From contig NZ_BJYX01000013.1 of NCBI RefSeq assembly GCF_007991735.1, positions 1 through 64,000 on the forward strand: a stretch of DNA of 64,000 bases, written 5' to 3'. Of the stretch, positions 1-9,866 are shown one piece after another. This stretch comes from Terrabacter aerolatus. Lineage in GTDB: Bacteria > Actinomycetota > Actinomycetes > Actinomycetales > Dermatophilaceae. Every line of letters begins with the position of its first letter. Position 1 is the stretch's first letter. A program made the position numbers and the translations under genes. Below the pieces are notes generated by a model. The model was given only the letters and a program-made list of their open reading frames with translations, had not been told where the DNA came from and did not search any database.

Positions 1-1
1 G

Positions 2-2656
2 GCTCCGGCGTCGTCGACGCCCGCCGCACCTGCGGCCCCCGCCGCCCGCGCGGCAGCTCCGTCGCCCGCCCGGGCGACTCCCGCACCCTCGGCTCCGGCC
101 CCCAAGGCTCCGGCACCGGCTGCTCCGGCGCCGGCCGCCCCGGCACCGGCGGCTCCCGCCGCGCCGGCCGCCTCGGCTCCGAGCCGGGTGCAGTCCAGCC
201 GTGACGGTGGTCAGCAGACCTCCGGCGTCCCGGCCTCCCCGCGTCCGGCTCCCCGTCCGGGGCAGCCGCGTCCGGGCAACAACCCGTTCGCCCCGAGCCA
301 GGGCATGGGCCAGACCCGTGCTCCCCGTCCCGGTGGCGACGCCGGGCCGCGCCCGGGCAACAACCCGTTCAGCACGAGCCAGGGCATGCCGCGTCCGCAG
401 CAGCGTCCCGGCGGCCAGGGTGGTCCCGGCGGCCAGCGTCCCGGCGCTCCCGGCGGCGCACCGCGTCCCGGTGCCGCTCCCGGCGGTCGTCCTGCTCCCG
501 GTGGCGCACCGCGTCCCGGTGGTCCGCGTCCCAGCCCGGGCATGATGCCCGAGCGCAGCACCGTCGGTCGTCCGGGCCAGCGCCCGGCCGGCGGCCCGGG
601 CCGTGGTGGCCCCGGTGGCGGTGGCCGCGGTGGTTTCGGTGGTGGCCCCGGTGGCGCCCCCGGCGGCCCCAACCGCGGTGGCTTCGGTGGCCCCCGTGGC
701 GGTGGCGGCGGTCGCGGGTCGACGGCTGGTGCCTTCGGCCGCGGTGGCGGTCGTCCGGTGCGAGGCCGCAAGTCCAAGCGCGCCAAGCGCCAGGAGTTCG
801 AGCAGATGCAGGCCCCGAGCCTGGGTGGCGTCACCGTCCCCCGTGGCGACGGCAAGACGACCATCCGCGTCCGTCGTGGCTCCTCGCTGACCGACTTCGC
901 CGACAAGATCAACGCCAACCCGGCATCGCTCGTCACCGTGCTCTTCCACCTCGGTGAGATGGCCACGGCCACGCAGTCCCTCGACGAGGACACCTTCAAG
1001 GTGCTCGGCGCCGAGCTCGGCTACGACATCCAGGTCGTCTCCCCGGAGGAGGAGGAGAAGGAGCTCTTCGACGCCTTCAACATCGACCTGGAGACGGGTA
1101 TCGAGGGCGAGGACGACGAGGACCTCGAGGCGCGCCCGCCGGTCGTCACGGTCGTGGGTCACGTCGACCACGGAAAGACGCGCCTGCTCGACGCGATCCG
1201 CAACGAGGACGTCGTCGCCGGCGAGGCCGGTGGCATCACCCAGCACATCGGTGCCTACCAGGTCCACCGCGAGCACGAGGGCGTGGAGCGCGCGATCACC
1301 TTCATCGACACCCCGGGTCACGAGGCGTTCACCGCCATGCGTGCCCGTGGTGCCAAGGTGACCGACATCGCGATCCTCGTCGTCGCCGCCGACGACGGCG
1401 TCATGCCGCAGACCATCGAGGCGCTCAACCACATGCAGGCCGCCGACGTGCCCATCGTCGTGGCCGTCAACAAGATCGACGTCGAGGGTGCCAACCCGGC
1501 CAAGGTGCGCCAGCAGCTGACCGAGTACAACCTCGTCGCCGAGGAGTACGGCGGCGAGACGATGTTCGTCGACGTGTCGGCCCGCCAGGGTCAGAACATC
1601 GACGGGCTCCTCGAGGCGGTCCTCCTCACGGCGGACGCAGCCCTCGACCTCCGGGCCAACCCGGAGAAGGAGGCCCGCGGTGTCGCGATCGAGGCCAACC
1701 TCGACCGCGGTCGAGGCGCCACGGCCACGGTGCTCGTCCAGACCGGAACGCTGCACGTCGGTGACTCCATCGTCGCCGGCTCGGCCCACGGTCGCGTCCG
1801 CGCCATGCTCGACGAGCACGGCCAGAACGTCGACGAGGCCGGTCCGTCCCGCCCGGTCCAGGTGCTCGGTCTCAGCTCGGTGCCGCGCGCCGGTGACACG
1901 TTCGTCGTGGCGCCGGACGACCGCACGGCCCGTCAGATCGCCGAGCGGCGTGAGGCTGCCGACCGTCAGGCCGTGCTCGCCAAGGCCCGCAAGCGCATCT
2001 CGCTCGAGGACCTCAACGAGGCCCTCGCGGCGGGCAAGGTCGAGACCCTCAACCTCATCCTCAAGGGTGACGTGTCGGGCTCGGTCGAGGCGCTCGAGGA
2101 CGCGCTGCTCAAGATCGACGTCGGCGACGACGTGGACCTGCGCATCATCGACCGCGGTGTCGGCGCCATCACGATGAACAACATCAACCTCGCGATGGCC
2201 TCGAACGCCGTCATCATCGGCTACAACGTCCGGGCCGAGGGCCAGAACGCCGACTACGCCGAGCGCGAGGGCGTCGAGATCCGCTACTACTCGGTGATCT
2301 ACCAGGCCATCGACGAGGTCGAGGCGGCGCTCAAGGGCATGCTCAAGCCGGAGTTCGAGGAGGTCGAGCTCGGCACGGCGGAGATCCGCGAGATCTTCCG
2401 TTCGAGCAAGTTCGGCAACATCGCCGGCTCGATCGTGCGCAGCGGCGAGATCAAGCGCGGCACCAAGGCGCGCATCACCCGCAACGGTGTCGTCGTGTCC
2501 GAGAACGTCGAGGTGGCCGGTCTGCGCCGCTTCAAGGACGACGTCACCGAGGTCCGTGAGGGCTTCGAGTGCGGTATCAACCTCGGGTCGTACAACGACC
2601 TGCAGCTCGGTGACCTCATCGCCACCTACGAGATGCGCGAGAAGCCGCGCGCCTGA
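2..2656 (+). CDS. infB: Translation initiation factor IF-2 (5' end outside window)
   Basis: IF-2 is the GTPase that brings initiator tRNA to the 30S subunit and promotes subunit joining. The open frame runs into the left edge, so the N-terminus is missing and 884 residues are visible. The first ~270 codons encode a low-complexity Ala/Pro then Gly/Arg/Pro-rich linker with PRPG-type repeats, as is usual in actinobacterial IF-2. An IF2_N-like segment ([17 protein letters not shown], about nt 833-1070) follows. The G domain then shows G1 GHVDHGKT (about nt 1158), G3 DTPGHEAF (about nt 1309) and G4 NKID (about nt 1469). The C-terminal domains are complete and end in EKPRA. A GTG at 188 is not the true start, because the same Ala/Pro linker continues upstream in frame. 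A stem-loop follows the stop, then rbfA. Confidence 0.97.
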   Translation, partial: APASSTPAAPAAPAARAAAPSPARATPAPSAPAPKAPAPAAPAPAAPAPAAPAAPAASAPSRVQSSRDGGQQTSGVPASPRPAPRPGQPRPGNNPFAPSQGMGQTRAPRPGGDAGPRPGNNPFSTSQGMPRPQQRPGGQGGPGGQRPGAPGGAPRPGAAPGGRPAPGGAPRPGGPRPSPGMMPERSTVGRPGQRPAGGPGRGGPGGGGRGGFGGGPGGAPGGPNRGGFGGPRGGGGGRGSTAGAFGRGGGRPVRGRKSKRAKRQEFEQMQAPSLGGVTVPRGDGKTTIRVRRGSSLTDFADKINANPASLVTVLFHLGEMATATQSLDEDTFKVLGAELGYDIQVVSPEEEEKELFDAFNIDLETGIEGEDDEDLEARPPVVTVVGHVDHGKTRLLDAIRNEDVVAGEAGGITQHIGAYQVHREHEGVERAITFIDTPGHEAFTAMRARGAKVTDIAILVVAADDGVMPQTIEALNHMQAADVPIVVAVNKIDVEGANPAKVRQQLTEYNLVAEEYGGETMFVDVSARQGQNIDGLLEAVLLTADAALDLRANPEKEARGVAIEANLDRGRGATATVLVQTGTLHVGDSIVAGSAHGRVRAMLDEHGQNVDEAGPSRPVQVLGLSSVPRAGDTFVVAPDDRTARQIAERREAADRQAVLAKARKRISLEDLNEALAAGKVETLNLILKGDVSGSVEALEDALLKIDVGDDVDLRIIDRGVGAITMNNINLAMASNAVIIGYNVRAEGQNADYAEREGVEIRYYSVIYQAIDEVEAALKGMLKPEFEEVELGTAEIREIFRSSKFGNIAGSIVRSGEIKRGTKARITRNGVVVSENVEVAGLRRFKDDVTEVREGFECGINLGSYNDLQLGDLIATYEMREKPRA

Positions 2657-2675
2657 GCACGGCTGCACGTACGCG

Positions 2676-2707
2676 ACGGCGCCGGCCCCCACGGGGGTCG
2701 GCGCCGT
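2676..2707 (+). terminator. Stem-loop after infB
   Basis: The near-perfect inverted repeat ACGGCGCCG...CGGCGCCGT lies 20 nt after the infB stop. It has no T-run, as is common in high-GC actinobacteria. It may be a terminator or attenuator before rbfA, which has its own candidate promoter. Confidence 0.5.
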
Positions 2708-2778
2708 CGCCGTCCGCAGGGACCACCCGACCTGCGACGCACCGGGCCGGGGAATGCAGCACGTCCCCGGCCCGCTAC

Positions 2779-2784
2779 TAGGGT
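2779..2784 (+). promoter_or_regulatory. Candidate -10 box for rbfA
   Basis: TAGGGT lies 63 nt before the rbfA ATG and after the infB stem-loop. It matches the TAnnnT boxes seen before many starts here, but would give a leadered transcript. Confidence 0.45.
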
Positions 2785-2847
2785 GAACACCACGCCGACC
2801 CGGCTCGACCCGGTCCGGCCGCACGACACACGAAAGCAGAGGTAGCC

Positions 2848-3339
2848 ATGGCTGACCCCGCCCGCGCCCGCAAGATCGCCGACCGGATCAAGGTCATCGT
2901 CGCCGAGTACCTCGAGTTCCGGCTCAAGGACGAACGCCTCGGGTTCGTCACCATCACCGACGCCCGCGTCACGGGTGACCTGCAGCAGGCGTCCGTCTTC
3001 TACACCGTCTTCGGCAGCAACGAGGACCGTGCGGCCACGGCCGAGGTCCTCGAGGCCAACAAGGGGCGCATCCGCTCGGCCGTGGGCAAGGGCATCGGCA
3101 TCCGCCTGACGCCGTCGATCGAGTTCATCGCCGACGCGCTGCCCGAGGGCGCCGCGCACCTCGAGGACCTCGTGGCGCAGACGCGTGCCCGCGACGAGGA
3201 GCTCGCCCGTGCCGCCGCCAACGCCAAGCCCGCGGGCGACGCCGACCCCTACCGCAAGCCGGTCGACCGCTCCGAGGACGAGGGTGACGGCAGCGACCTG
3301 ACCGGTGCCGGGGTGGACGCCGACGTCGACGCACGATGA
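2848..3339 (+). CDS. rbfA: 30S ribosome-binding factor A
   Basis: RbfA is a small KH-fold assembly factor that binds the 30S subunit and helps mature the 5' end of 16S rRNA. The protein has 163 residues. The N-terminal ~110 residues match the family, including 'MADPARARKIADRIKVIVAE', the RLGFVTITDARVTGDLQ region and a segment near residue 85 containing RLTPSIEF. The C-terminal ~45 residues are an acidic, low-complexity actinobacterial extension. The ATG at 2848 is preceded by AGAGG at a suitable distance. The gene overlaps truB by 4 nt (ATGA), so the two are translationally coupled. Confidence 0.96.
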   Translation: MADPARARKIADRIKVIVAEYLEFRLKDERLGFVTITDARVTGDLQQASVFYTVFGSNEDRAATAEVLEANKGRIRSAVGKGIGIRLTPSIEFIADALPEGAAHLEDLVAQTRARDEELARAAANAKPAGDADPYRKPVDRSEDEGDGSDLTGAGVDADVDAR

Positions 3340-4286
3340 CCGACCGTTCGGGAGGCCTGCTCGTCGTCGACAAGCCGGCCGGCTGGACGAGCCATGACGT
3401 CGTGGCGCGGGCACGCCGGCTCTGCGGCACCCGCCGCGTCGGTCACGCCGGCACCCTCGACCCCATGGCGACGGGCGTGCTCGTGCTCGGTGTCGAACGG
3501 GGCACGAAGCTGCTGACCTTCCTCGTCGGCTGCGACAAGTCGTATGCCGCCACGATCCGTCTCGGGATGGCCACCCTGACCGACGACGCCGAGGGGGAGA
3601 CGACGCAGGCGCTCGGTGTCGACGACGTCCCTGCCCTCGAGGCGGCACTCCCGGCCGCCGTGGCCGCGCTGACCGGTGACATCGAGCAGGTCCCGAGCTC
3701 CGTCAGCGCCATCAAGGTCAAGGGCGTGCGCAGCTACACGCGGGTGCGCCAGGGCGACACGGTCGACCTGCCGGCCCGTCCGGTGACGGTGAGCCGCTTC
3801 GAGGTCCTGTCGGTGCGTCCGGCGTCCGAGACGCCCGAGGTCGGTCCGCCGATCGACGTCGTCGACGTGGACGTCGAGGTCGACGTGTCCTCGGGCACCT
3901 ACGTCCGCGCGCTCGCCCGCGACCTCGGCGAGGCCCTCGGTGTCGGCGGGCACCTGACGGCGCTGCGGCGCACGCGCGTGGGACGCTTCGAGATCGGTGA
4001 CGCGGTGTCGCTCGACGACCTGACGGCCACGTCCGAGACCGACGGGCCGGACGGCATATCCCTGCTCCCCATCGCCGCCGCGGCCCGCGCCCAGCTGCCC
4101 GTGCACGAGGTGTCGGCCCAGGAGGCCACCGCGCTCGGCTACGGCCAGCGCATCCCGAGCGCGGTGCGGGGCGCCGACGCCGTCGCGGCGATCGACCCGG
4201 ACGGGCGTCTGGTCGCCGTGCTCGACGAGACCCGCGACACGGCACGGGCCAAGGTGGTCTTCGCCGCCTCCGGGACCGGCGCCTGA
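3336..4286 (+). CDS. truB: tRNA pseudouridine(55) synthase
   Basis: TruB converts U55 in the T-loop of tRNAs to pseudouridine. The 316-residue protein begins GGLLVVDKPAGWTSHDVV and carries the catalytic motif GHAGTLDPMATGVL, with the Asp nucleophile near residue 42. A VKGVRSYTRVRQG-type segment and a C-terminal PUA-like region follow. The start overlaps the rbfA stop as ATGA. The stop overlaps a possible ATG for ribF, but a better ribF start lies downstream. The order infB-rbfA-truB-ribF is the conserved actinobacterial order. Confidence 0.96.
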   Translation: MTDRSGGLLVVDKPAGWTSHDVVARARRLCGTRRVGHAGTLDPMATGVLVLGVERGTKLLTFLVGCDKSYAATIRLGMATLTDDAEGETTQALGVDDVPALEAALPAAVAALTGDIEQVPSSVSAIKVKGVRSYTRVRQGDTVDLPARPVTVSRFEVLSVRPASETPEVGPPIDVVDVDVEVDVSSGTYVRALARDLGEALGVGGHLTALRRTRVGRFEIGDAVSLDDLTATSETDGPDGISLLPIAAAARAQLPVHEVSAQEATALGYGQRIPSAVRGADAVAAIDPDGRLVAVLDETRDTARAKVVFAASGTGA

Positions 4287-4341
4287 TGTCCTCGGGCGGG
4301 CACACGGGCGGACCCTCGGGCGCCCGCTCGGACGCGGCCAC

Positions 4342-4357
4342 TACAGTGGGCGCCGTG
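4342..4357 (+). promoter_or_regulatory. Leaderless promoter box and start of ribF
   Basis: TACAGT ends 7 nt before GTG 4355. Transcription would begin at or next to the start codon, which supports GTG 4355 over ATG 4286. Confidence 0.5.
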
Positions 4358-5326
4358 CAGCGCTGGTACGGACTCGACGACATCCCTGCCGACCTCGGGC
4401 CCACCGTCGTCACCCTCGGCAACTTCGACGGGGTGCACCGCGGGCACCGCGAGGTCCTGACGCGCGTCGTGCGCGAGGCCGCTGCCCGCGACGCCCTCCC
4501 GGTCGCGGTGACCTTCGAGCCGCACCCCATCGCGGTGCTCTACCCCGAGCGGGCGCCGGCCGCCGTCATGTCGTTGGCGCAGCGTCTCGACGCGCTCGAG
4601 GCCGTCGGCCTCTCGGCGGTGTTCGTCATCGAGTTCACGCACGAGTTCGCCCAGCAGACGCCGGAGCAGTTCGTCCGCAGCACCTTCGTCGACGCGCTCG
4701 GAGCGTGCGCCGTGGTCGTCGGCAAGGACACCCGGTTCGGGGTGCGCAACTCGGGCGACGTCGCCACGCTCCGTGAGCTGGGGGAGGCGCACGGCTTCGA
4801 CGTCGTCGCGCTCGACGACATCGGCGAGGGCGCCGCGGAGGGGGCTCGCTGGAGCTCCACGCAGCTGCGGGCCGAGCTGCTCGGCGGCAACGTCGACCAC
4901 GCCACCCAGATCCTCGGGCGCCCCCACCGCGTCACCGGTGCCGTCGTGCACGGCGACCACCGCGGCCGCGAGCTCGGCTACCCCACGGCGAACCTCTCCC
5001 AGGACCATGAGGGCCTCGTGCCCGCCGACGGGGTGTATGCCGGGTGGCTCGTCCGCTTGGACCTCGACGGGAGTGCCCCCGACCGCACGCTGCCGGCGGC
5101 GGTGTCGGTCGGCACCAACCCGACGTTCGACGGGCACCAGCGCCGGGTCGAGGCCTACGTCCTCGACCGCACCGACCTCGACCTCTACGGGGAGCGGGTC
5201 GCGGTCGAGTTCGTCTCGCACCTGCGGCCCACGCTGAGGTTCGACACGATCGACTCGCTCGTCGAGCAGATGGCCCAGGACGTGGCCCGGTGTCGCGAGA
5301 TCCTCTCGGCGATCGTCCCGTCCTAG
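4355..5326 (+). CDS. ribF: Bifunctional riboflavin kinase / FAD synthetase
   Basis: RibF phosphorylates riboflavin to FMN and adenylylates FMN to FAD. The 323-residue form starts at GTG 4355 (QRWYGLDDIPADLG). The N-terminal nucleotidyltransferase domain has VVTLGNFDGVHRGH and an FEPHP motif. The C-terminal kinase domain has GRPHRVTGAVVHGDHRGRELGYPTANL and the late VEAYVLD/DLYG motifs. An in-frame ATG at 4286 would add 23 low-complexity residues; GTG 4355 is preferred because of the adjacent TACAGT box and the family length. rodA follows 38 nt after the stop. Confidence 0.95.
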   Translation: MQRWYGLDDIPADLGPTVVTLGNFDGVHRGHREVLTRVVREAAARDALPVAVTFEPHPIAVLYPERAPAAVMSLAQRLDALEAVGLSAVFVIEFTHEFAQQTPEQFVRSTFVDALGACAVVVGKDTRFGVRNSGDVATLRELGEAHGFDVVALDDIGEGAAEGARWSSTQLRAELLGGNVDHATQILGRPHRVTGAVVHGDHRGRELGYPTANLSQDHEGLVPADGVYAGWLVRLDLDGSAPDRTLPAAVSVGTNPTFDGHQRRVEAYVLDRTDLDLYGERVAVEFVSHLRPTLRFDTIDSLVEQMAQDVARCREILSAIVPS

Positions 5327-5364
5327 CGCGGACGGCGGTCCGACCCGCACGGAACGTCTCGCCG

Positions 5365-6528
5365 GTGAACTCCGGTGAGGGCATCAGGGGCGTCAGGGGC
5401 AGGGCCTCGACGTGGCTGCGCAACGACGTCGGGCTGCTCATCGGAGCCCTCGGGCTCTCCCTCGTGGGGGTCGTGCTCGTGTGGTCCGCGACGCGGGCCT
5501 CCTCAGGAGGCTCCGCGGCGCTCAAGCAGCTCGTCGCGCTCGCCGTGGGGATGGGCTGCGCGGCCGCCGTGACGCGCCTCGACGTGCGTACCGTGCGCGC
5601 CCTCGCCCCCGTCGTCTACGTGCTCGCCGTCCTCGGCCTGGCAGCCGTCGTCACACCGCTCGGCTCGACGGTCAACGGCTCGCGCTCCTGGATCCGGCTG
5701 CCGGGCGGCATGAGCCTGCAGCCGTCGGAGTTCATGAAGGTGGCCCTCGCGGTCGGGCTCGCCATGCTCCTGGCGGAGCGCGCCGAACGCGGGCTGCGCC
5801 AGCGCCACCGTGACGTCGTGCTCGCGTGGGTCGTGGCCGGCATACCCGTCCTGCTCGTCCTCGCCCAGCCCGACCTCGGCTCGGCGCTCGTGCTCGTGGC
5901 GATGTCCGTCGTCATCATCGCCGCGGCGGGCGCGCCGTGGCTCTGGACGGCGGCGGTGCTCGTCGCGGGGGCGGGGGCCGTGGCGGCGGCCTTCCTCACC
6001 CCGGTGCTCTCGGGCTACCAGCGCAACCGGCTCCGGGCCTTCCTCGACCCGACCCTCGACCCGCAGGGCATCGGCTACCAGACCCGGCAGGTGCGCATCG
6101 CGATCGGCTCGGGCGGCCTGGGCGGCCAGGGCCTGTTCGCGGGACGACAGACCCAGGGCGGGTTCATCCCCTTCCAGGAGAGCGACTTCGTCTTCTCCGT
6201 CGCCGGGGAGGAGCTCGGCTTCCTCGGGGCCGCGGGCGTGGTGCTGCTCATCGGGTTCATCGTCGTGCGCTGCCTCGTCGTGGCCCGGCGGGCCGATGCC
6301 TTCGGGCGCCTCGTCGCGATCGGCGTGGCCGTGTGGCTGGGGGTGCAGGCCTTCGAGAACGTCGGCATGAACCTCGGGCTCATGCCGGTGACGGGCCTTC
6401 CCCTGCCGTTCGTGTCGAGCGGGGGCTCCTCGCTCATCGCCTCGTGGGTCGCGGTGGGTCTCGTCGGCAACGTCGCGAGGGCGTCCGGTCGGGTGCGTCG
6501 CACCGTGCCGCGGCAGGCGACCGGCTGA
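5365..6528 (+). CDS. rodA: SEDS-family peptidoglycan polymerase (RodA/FtsW)
   Basis: RodA is the membrane glycosyltransferase that works with a class B PBP during cell elongation. The 387-residue protein is highly hydrophobic, with about ten predicted membrane segments. It carries SEDS signatures: LQPSEFMKVAL, QPDLGSALV, the periplasmic-loop motif YQTRQVRIAIGSGGLGGQG, ESDFVFSVAGEELGF and GLPLPFVSSGGSS. GTG 5365 is the most upstream plausible start after ribF; no strong Shine-Dalgarno is visible. The location is unusual, because its normal partner mrdA with mreBCD lies about 18 kb downstream. RodA rather than FtsW is inferred from the absence of division genes nearby and the presence of an mreBCD/mrdA set without its own SEDS gene. 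Confidence 0.88.
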   Translation: MNSGEGIRGVRGRASTWLRNDVGLLIGALGLSLVGVVLVWSATRASSGGSAALKQLVALAVGMGCAAAVTRLDVRTVRALAPVVYVLAVLGLAAVVTPLGSTVNGSRSWIRLPGGMSLQPSEFMKVALAVGLAMLLAERAERGLRQRHRDVVLAWVVAGIPVLLVLAQPDLGSALVLVAMSVVIIAAAGAPWLWTAAVLVAGAGAVAAAFLTPVLSGYQRNRLRAFLDPTLDPQGIGYQTRQVRIAIGSGGLGGQGLFAGRQTQGGFIPFQESDFVFSVAGEELGFLGAAGVVLLIGFIVVRCLVVARRADAFGRLVAIGVAVWLGVQAFENVGMNLGLMPVTGLPLPFVSSGGSSLIASWVAVGLVGNVARASGRVRRTVPRQATG

Positions 6529-6721
6529 CCTCGGCAGGGACCTCGGCAGGGACCTCAACCGGGGCGCCGTGGCCCGACCTCGTGGGTTACCCGGCGGTCA
6601 CGTTTCGATGAGGAACGTCGACAGTGCGTGACTGAGGAGGCGATTGTTGACATCATCCCGGCATGGCGGGCGCCCGCTGACGCCGATGACGGGCAGGCCC
6701 GCAGTGACGAAGGAGTCCACC

Positions 6722-8584
6722 ATGCCTCTCCAGGCCCTTGCCGACCGGACCGTCGACCAGAACGTCCTCGACGGCCGCGCCCCGAGTGTGGGCGCGCTCT
6801 TCCGCAGCCGGGTCCGGGCCACGCCCGAGGCGCCCGCCTACCTCTACTTCGCCGAGGGATCGAGCGAGCTGACGACCCTGACCTGGGCGCAGACCCACGA
6901 GGTCGTCGAGCAGTGGGCAGCCGGACTCATCAGCCTCGGGATGCAGCTGGAGGACCGCGTCGCCATCGCGTCGACGACGCGCGTCGAGTGGATCCTCGCG
7001 GACCTCGCCGTCATCTGCGCCGGTGGCGCGACCACGACCGTCTACCCGACGACGATCGCCGAGGACGTCGCCTACATCCTGGCCGACTCGGGCAGCGGCA
7101 TCGTGTTCGCCGAGAACGAGGAGCAGGTCGCCAAGCTCCAGCGCGTGCGCTCCGAGGTGCCCGGCGTGCGCCAGGTCATCGCCCTGACCGGCCCCGGCAG
7201 CGACGACGGCTGGGTCATCACGACCGACGAGCTCGCCGAGCGCGGGCGTGAGTGGCTCGCCGCGACCCCCGACCTCGTCGACTCGCGCATCGACCAGCTG
7301 ACGCCCGAGTCCCTCGCCGTCGTCATCTACACCTCCGGCACGACCGGCCGACCCAAGGGCGTGCGGCTCGTCCAGGACAGCGTCGTCTACGAGGGTGCCG
7401 TCATCGACGCCATCGGCACGTTCACCAGGGACGACCTGCAGTACCTGTGGCTTCCCCTGTCGCACGTCTTCGGCAAGATGCTCCTCGCCACGGGGCTGCA
7501 GATCGGCTTCCCGACGGCCGTCGACGGCCGGGTCGACAAGATCGTCGAGAACATGGCGATCGTCAAGCCGACCTTCATGGCCGGTCCGCCGCGCATCTTC
7601 GAGAAGGCGTACGGCCGGATCGCGTTGATGTTCGCGGGGGAGACGGGCGTCAAGAAGCGGCTCATCGACTGGGCCCTCAAGGTCGGTGGCGAGATGCGCG
7701 ATGTCCAGGCCCGGGGCGAGCAGCCCTCGTCGGGGCTGCAGCGTCGGCACGCCCTCGCGACGCGTCTCGTGCTGCACAAGGTCCAGGAGCGTTTCGGTGG
7801 CCGGGTCCGTTTCATGATCAGCGGCTCGGCCCCGCTCAACGCCGACGTCGCCCGCTGGTTCGGCTCGGTCGGCCTGCTCGTCCAGGAGGGCTACGGCCTC
7901 ACCGAGACCTCGTCCGGCACGACCGTCAACGCCCCCGACCACGGCGCCTACCAGTACGGCTCGGTGGGCTGGCCGCTGCCAGGCACCGAGGTGCGCATCG
8001 CCGAGGAGGATGGCGAGATCCTCGTCAGGGGCCCGGGCGTCATGCGTGGCTACCACAACAACCCCGAGGCGACGGCCGAGGTGCTGACCGAGGACGGGTG
8101 GTTCCACACCGGCGACATCGGCCGCATCGACGAGCGCGGGTTCCTCTACGTCACCGACCGCAAGAAGGACGTCTTCAAGACCTCGGGCGGCAAGTACATC
8201 GCGCCGGCCGAGATCGAGGCGCGCTTCAAGGGCCTCTGCCCGTTCGTCAGCCAGTTCCTCGTGCACGGCGCCGGGCACAACTACGCCACGGCGCTCGTGA
8301 CCCTCGACCCGGACGCGGTGACCGGCTGGGCGCCGACCGTCGGGCTGGCGGGCAAGCCGTATGCCGAGGTCGTGGCCTCGTCGCAGGCCCGCGCGCTCGT
8401 CCAGCGCTACGTCGACCAGCTCAACGACGGCCTGAACCGGTGGGAGACGATCAAGAAGTTCACGATCCTCGACGCGGACCTGACCGTGGAGGGTGGCGAC
8501 CTCACCCCGAGCATGAAGCTGCGCCGCAAGGCCGTGACCGAGAAGCACCGCGCCGAGCTCGACGCGATGTACGACGGCGCCTGA
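6722..8584 (+). CDS. Long-chain fatty-acid-CoA ligase (AMP-forming)
   Basis: This ANL-superfamily enzyme activates a fatty acid to the acyl-adenylate and then the CoA thioester. It has 620 residues. It shows the P-loop-like motif YTSGTTGRPKGV (near residue 203), GYGLTETS, and TGDIGRIDERGFLYVTDRKKD followed by KTSGGKYIAP. The C-terminal lid contains WETIKKFTIL. It resembles the FadD15-type long-chain group. ATG 6722 has AAGGAG eight nucleotides upstream. A longer frame starts at 6644 but lacks these signals. The preceding 193 nt hold short direct repeats (CCTCGGCAGGGA) but no clear operator. The 3' end faces the leftward MBL-fold gene with a 9-nt gap. Confidence 0.92.
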   Translation: MPLQALADRTVDQNVLDGRAPSVGALFRSRVRATPEAPAYLYFAEGSSELTTLTWAQTHEVVEQWAAGLISLGMQLEDRVAIASTTRVEWILADLAVICAGGATTTVYPTTIAEDVAYILADSGSGIVFAENEEQVAKLQRVRSEVPGVRQVIALTGPGSDDGWVITTDELAERGREWLAATPDLVDSRIDQLTPESLAVVIYTSGTTGRPKGVRLVQDSVVYEGAVIDAIGTFTRDDLQYLWLPLSHVFGKMLLATGLQIGFPTAVDGRVDKIVENMAIVKPTFMAGPPRIFEKAYGRIALMFAGETGVKKRLIDWALKVGGEMRDVQARGEQPSSGLQRRHALATRLVLHKVQERFGGRVRFMISGSAPLNADVARWFGSVGLLVQEGYGLTETSSGTTVNAPDHGAYQYGSVGWPLPGTEVRIAEEDGEILVRGPGVMRGYHNNPEATAEVLTEDGWFHTGDIGRIDERGFLYVTDRKKDVFKTSGGKYIAPAEIEARFKGLCPFVSQFLVHGAGHNYATALVTLDPDAVTGWAPTVGLAGKPYAEVVASSQARALVQRYVDQLNDGLNRWETIKKFTILDADLTVEGGDLTPSMKLRRKAVTEKHRAELDAMYDGA

Positions 8585-8593
8585 CCTCCGGCC

Positions 8594-9748
8594 TCAGGCC
8601 CGCGCCGGCAGGTCGACCACGACGCCGGAGTCGGCCCGGTCGGGCTGGGGGAAGACGACCCGGTGGCCGTGGGCCCGGACGAGCCCCGGGTCGGCCCAGC
8701 GCGCCGTGCGGGCGGTGCGGTAGTTGAAGCACAGCGTCGGCCCGGCCGGCGCGTCGAGCACGACCCGGGCGATGGCAGGGTCGTCCGGGTGGTGGAAGAC
8801 GTCGCCGTTGGTCGAGACGAGGTAGTGACCGGCCGGCGCCGCGGCGAGGAGCGCCGCCACGACGTTGGCCTGGCTGCCGTGGTGCGGGAGCTTGATCGCG
8901 TCGACGGGGAGGCTCTGCTGACCCCGGGCCCGGGCCACACCGTGCAGTCCCGCCGCGAGCACGTCGCCGTAGGCGTCGGCCCCGAGCACGATGCTCGCGC
9001 CGCGGTGCTCGAGGAGCAGCGCGATGCTGCTGCCGTTGGGCACCGACGAGTCCGTGGGTGTTCGCTCGCCGGCGAGGTGGGGCAGGTCGTCGAGCGGTCC
9101 GAGCACGTCGACGGGCGGCGTGAGGCCCCGGTCGCGGGGTTGCAGCGCGGCGTGCAGGGTCGAGGTCCAGGTGGCGGCGAGCTTGGCGAGACCTGCTGGG
9201 GTGGGCGAGAGCACCGTGAGCGTGGGGCCGTCGGGAACCGTGACCGTGGTGGGTCCGCCGCTCGGTGCACCGGCCGGTGCGGCCTCGACGGGCCCGCCCC
9301 CGAAGGCGGTGTTCCACGGCAGGGGGTGATTGGGGGTCTGCGCGCCGGGCCTGCCGGACTTCGCGGTGCCGAGCGGTCCGAGCAGGGCGGTGACGAGGCT
9401 CTCGCCCTGCTCGATGCTGCGGGTCGCGCCGGGGGCGCTGGGGGACAGGTGCGTGCGGCCGTTGAACCAGAAGTCCCCGACGTCCGCCGCGAGGTCGCTC
9501 GAGAGGAAGGGGATCATGCCCCCGATGTGGTCGTTGTCGACGTGGGTGACGACCACGACGTCGATGTGGCGGTCGGCGGGGTCGAGGCGGCGCAGTCGCG
9601 CCTCGAGGAGGGGCCACGTGTCGGGGGGGCCGCCGTCGACGACCATCCGCCAGGTCGGGCCTCCGGGGCGTGGGCACTCGACGAGGAGGCAGTCGCCCAG
9701 GCGCGCGGGCAGCACCTCCACGTGGATCGCCGTCGGCACCGTCGCCAC
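8594..9748 (-). CDS. Metallo-beta-lactamase-fold hydrolase, ComEC C-domain-like
   Basis: The 384-residue protein opens with 'IHVEVLPARLGDCLLVE' and carries THVDNDHIGG, the HxxDDH-type metal-binding motif of MBL-fold hydrolases. A late LPHHGS motif is typical of the ComEC/Rec2 nuclease-like branch. It has no ComEC transmembrane domain and no signal peptide, so it is probably a stand-alone cytoplasmic hydrolase; the substrate is unknown. GTG 9748 is preceded by GAGGAGG and, further up, a TAGTCT box. It is divergent from the radical SAM gene. Confidence 0.85.
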   Translation of the reverse strand: MATVPTAIHVEVLPARLGDCLLVECPRPGGPTWRMVVDGGPPDTWPLLEARLRRLDPADRHIDVVVVTHVDNDHIGGMIPFLSSDLAADVGDFWFNGRTHLSPSAPGATRSIEQGESLVTALLGPLGTAKSGRPGAQTPNHPLPWNTAFGGGPVEAAPAGAPSGGPTTVTVPDGPTLTVLSPTPAGLAKLAATWTSTLHAALQPRDRGLTPPVDVLGPLDDLPHLAGERTPTDSSVPNGSSIALLLEHRGASIVLGADAYGDVLAAGLHGVARARGQQSLPVDAIKLPHHGSQANVVAALLAAAPAGHYLVSTNGDVFHHPDDPAIARVVLDAPAGPTLCFNYRTARTARWADPGLVRAHGHRVVFPQPDRADSGVVVDLPARA

Positions 9749-9851
9749 CCTTGCCTCCTCGGGCCCAGACTAGGACGGCCCGCGGTGCGTGTCCGGGGGT
9801 TCGTGCAGCCGGTGCGCTCTCTGGTGTTTTCGCACGCCCGGCGCCCCCACG

Positions 9852-9866
9852 TACGATGGTCCAATG
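9852..9866 (+). promoter_or_regulatory. Leaderless promoter box and start of radical SAM gene
   Basis: TACGAT ends 6 nt before ATG 9864, which supports this start over a GTG at 9789. Confidence 0.5.

Noticed and set aside
188-190. GTG 188 as the infB start
   Set aside because: The Ala/Pro-rich IF-2 linker continues in frame to the left edge, so the gene is truncated by the window.
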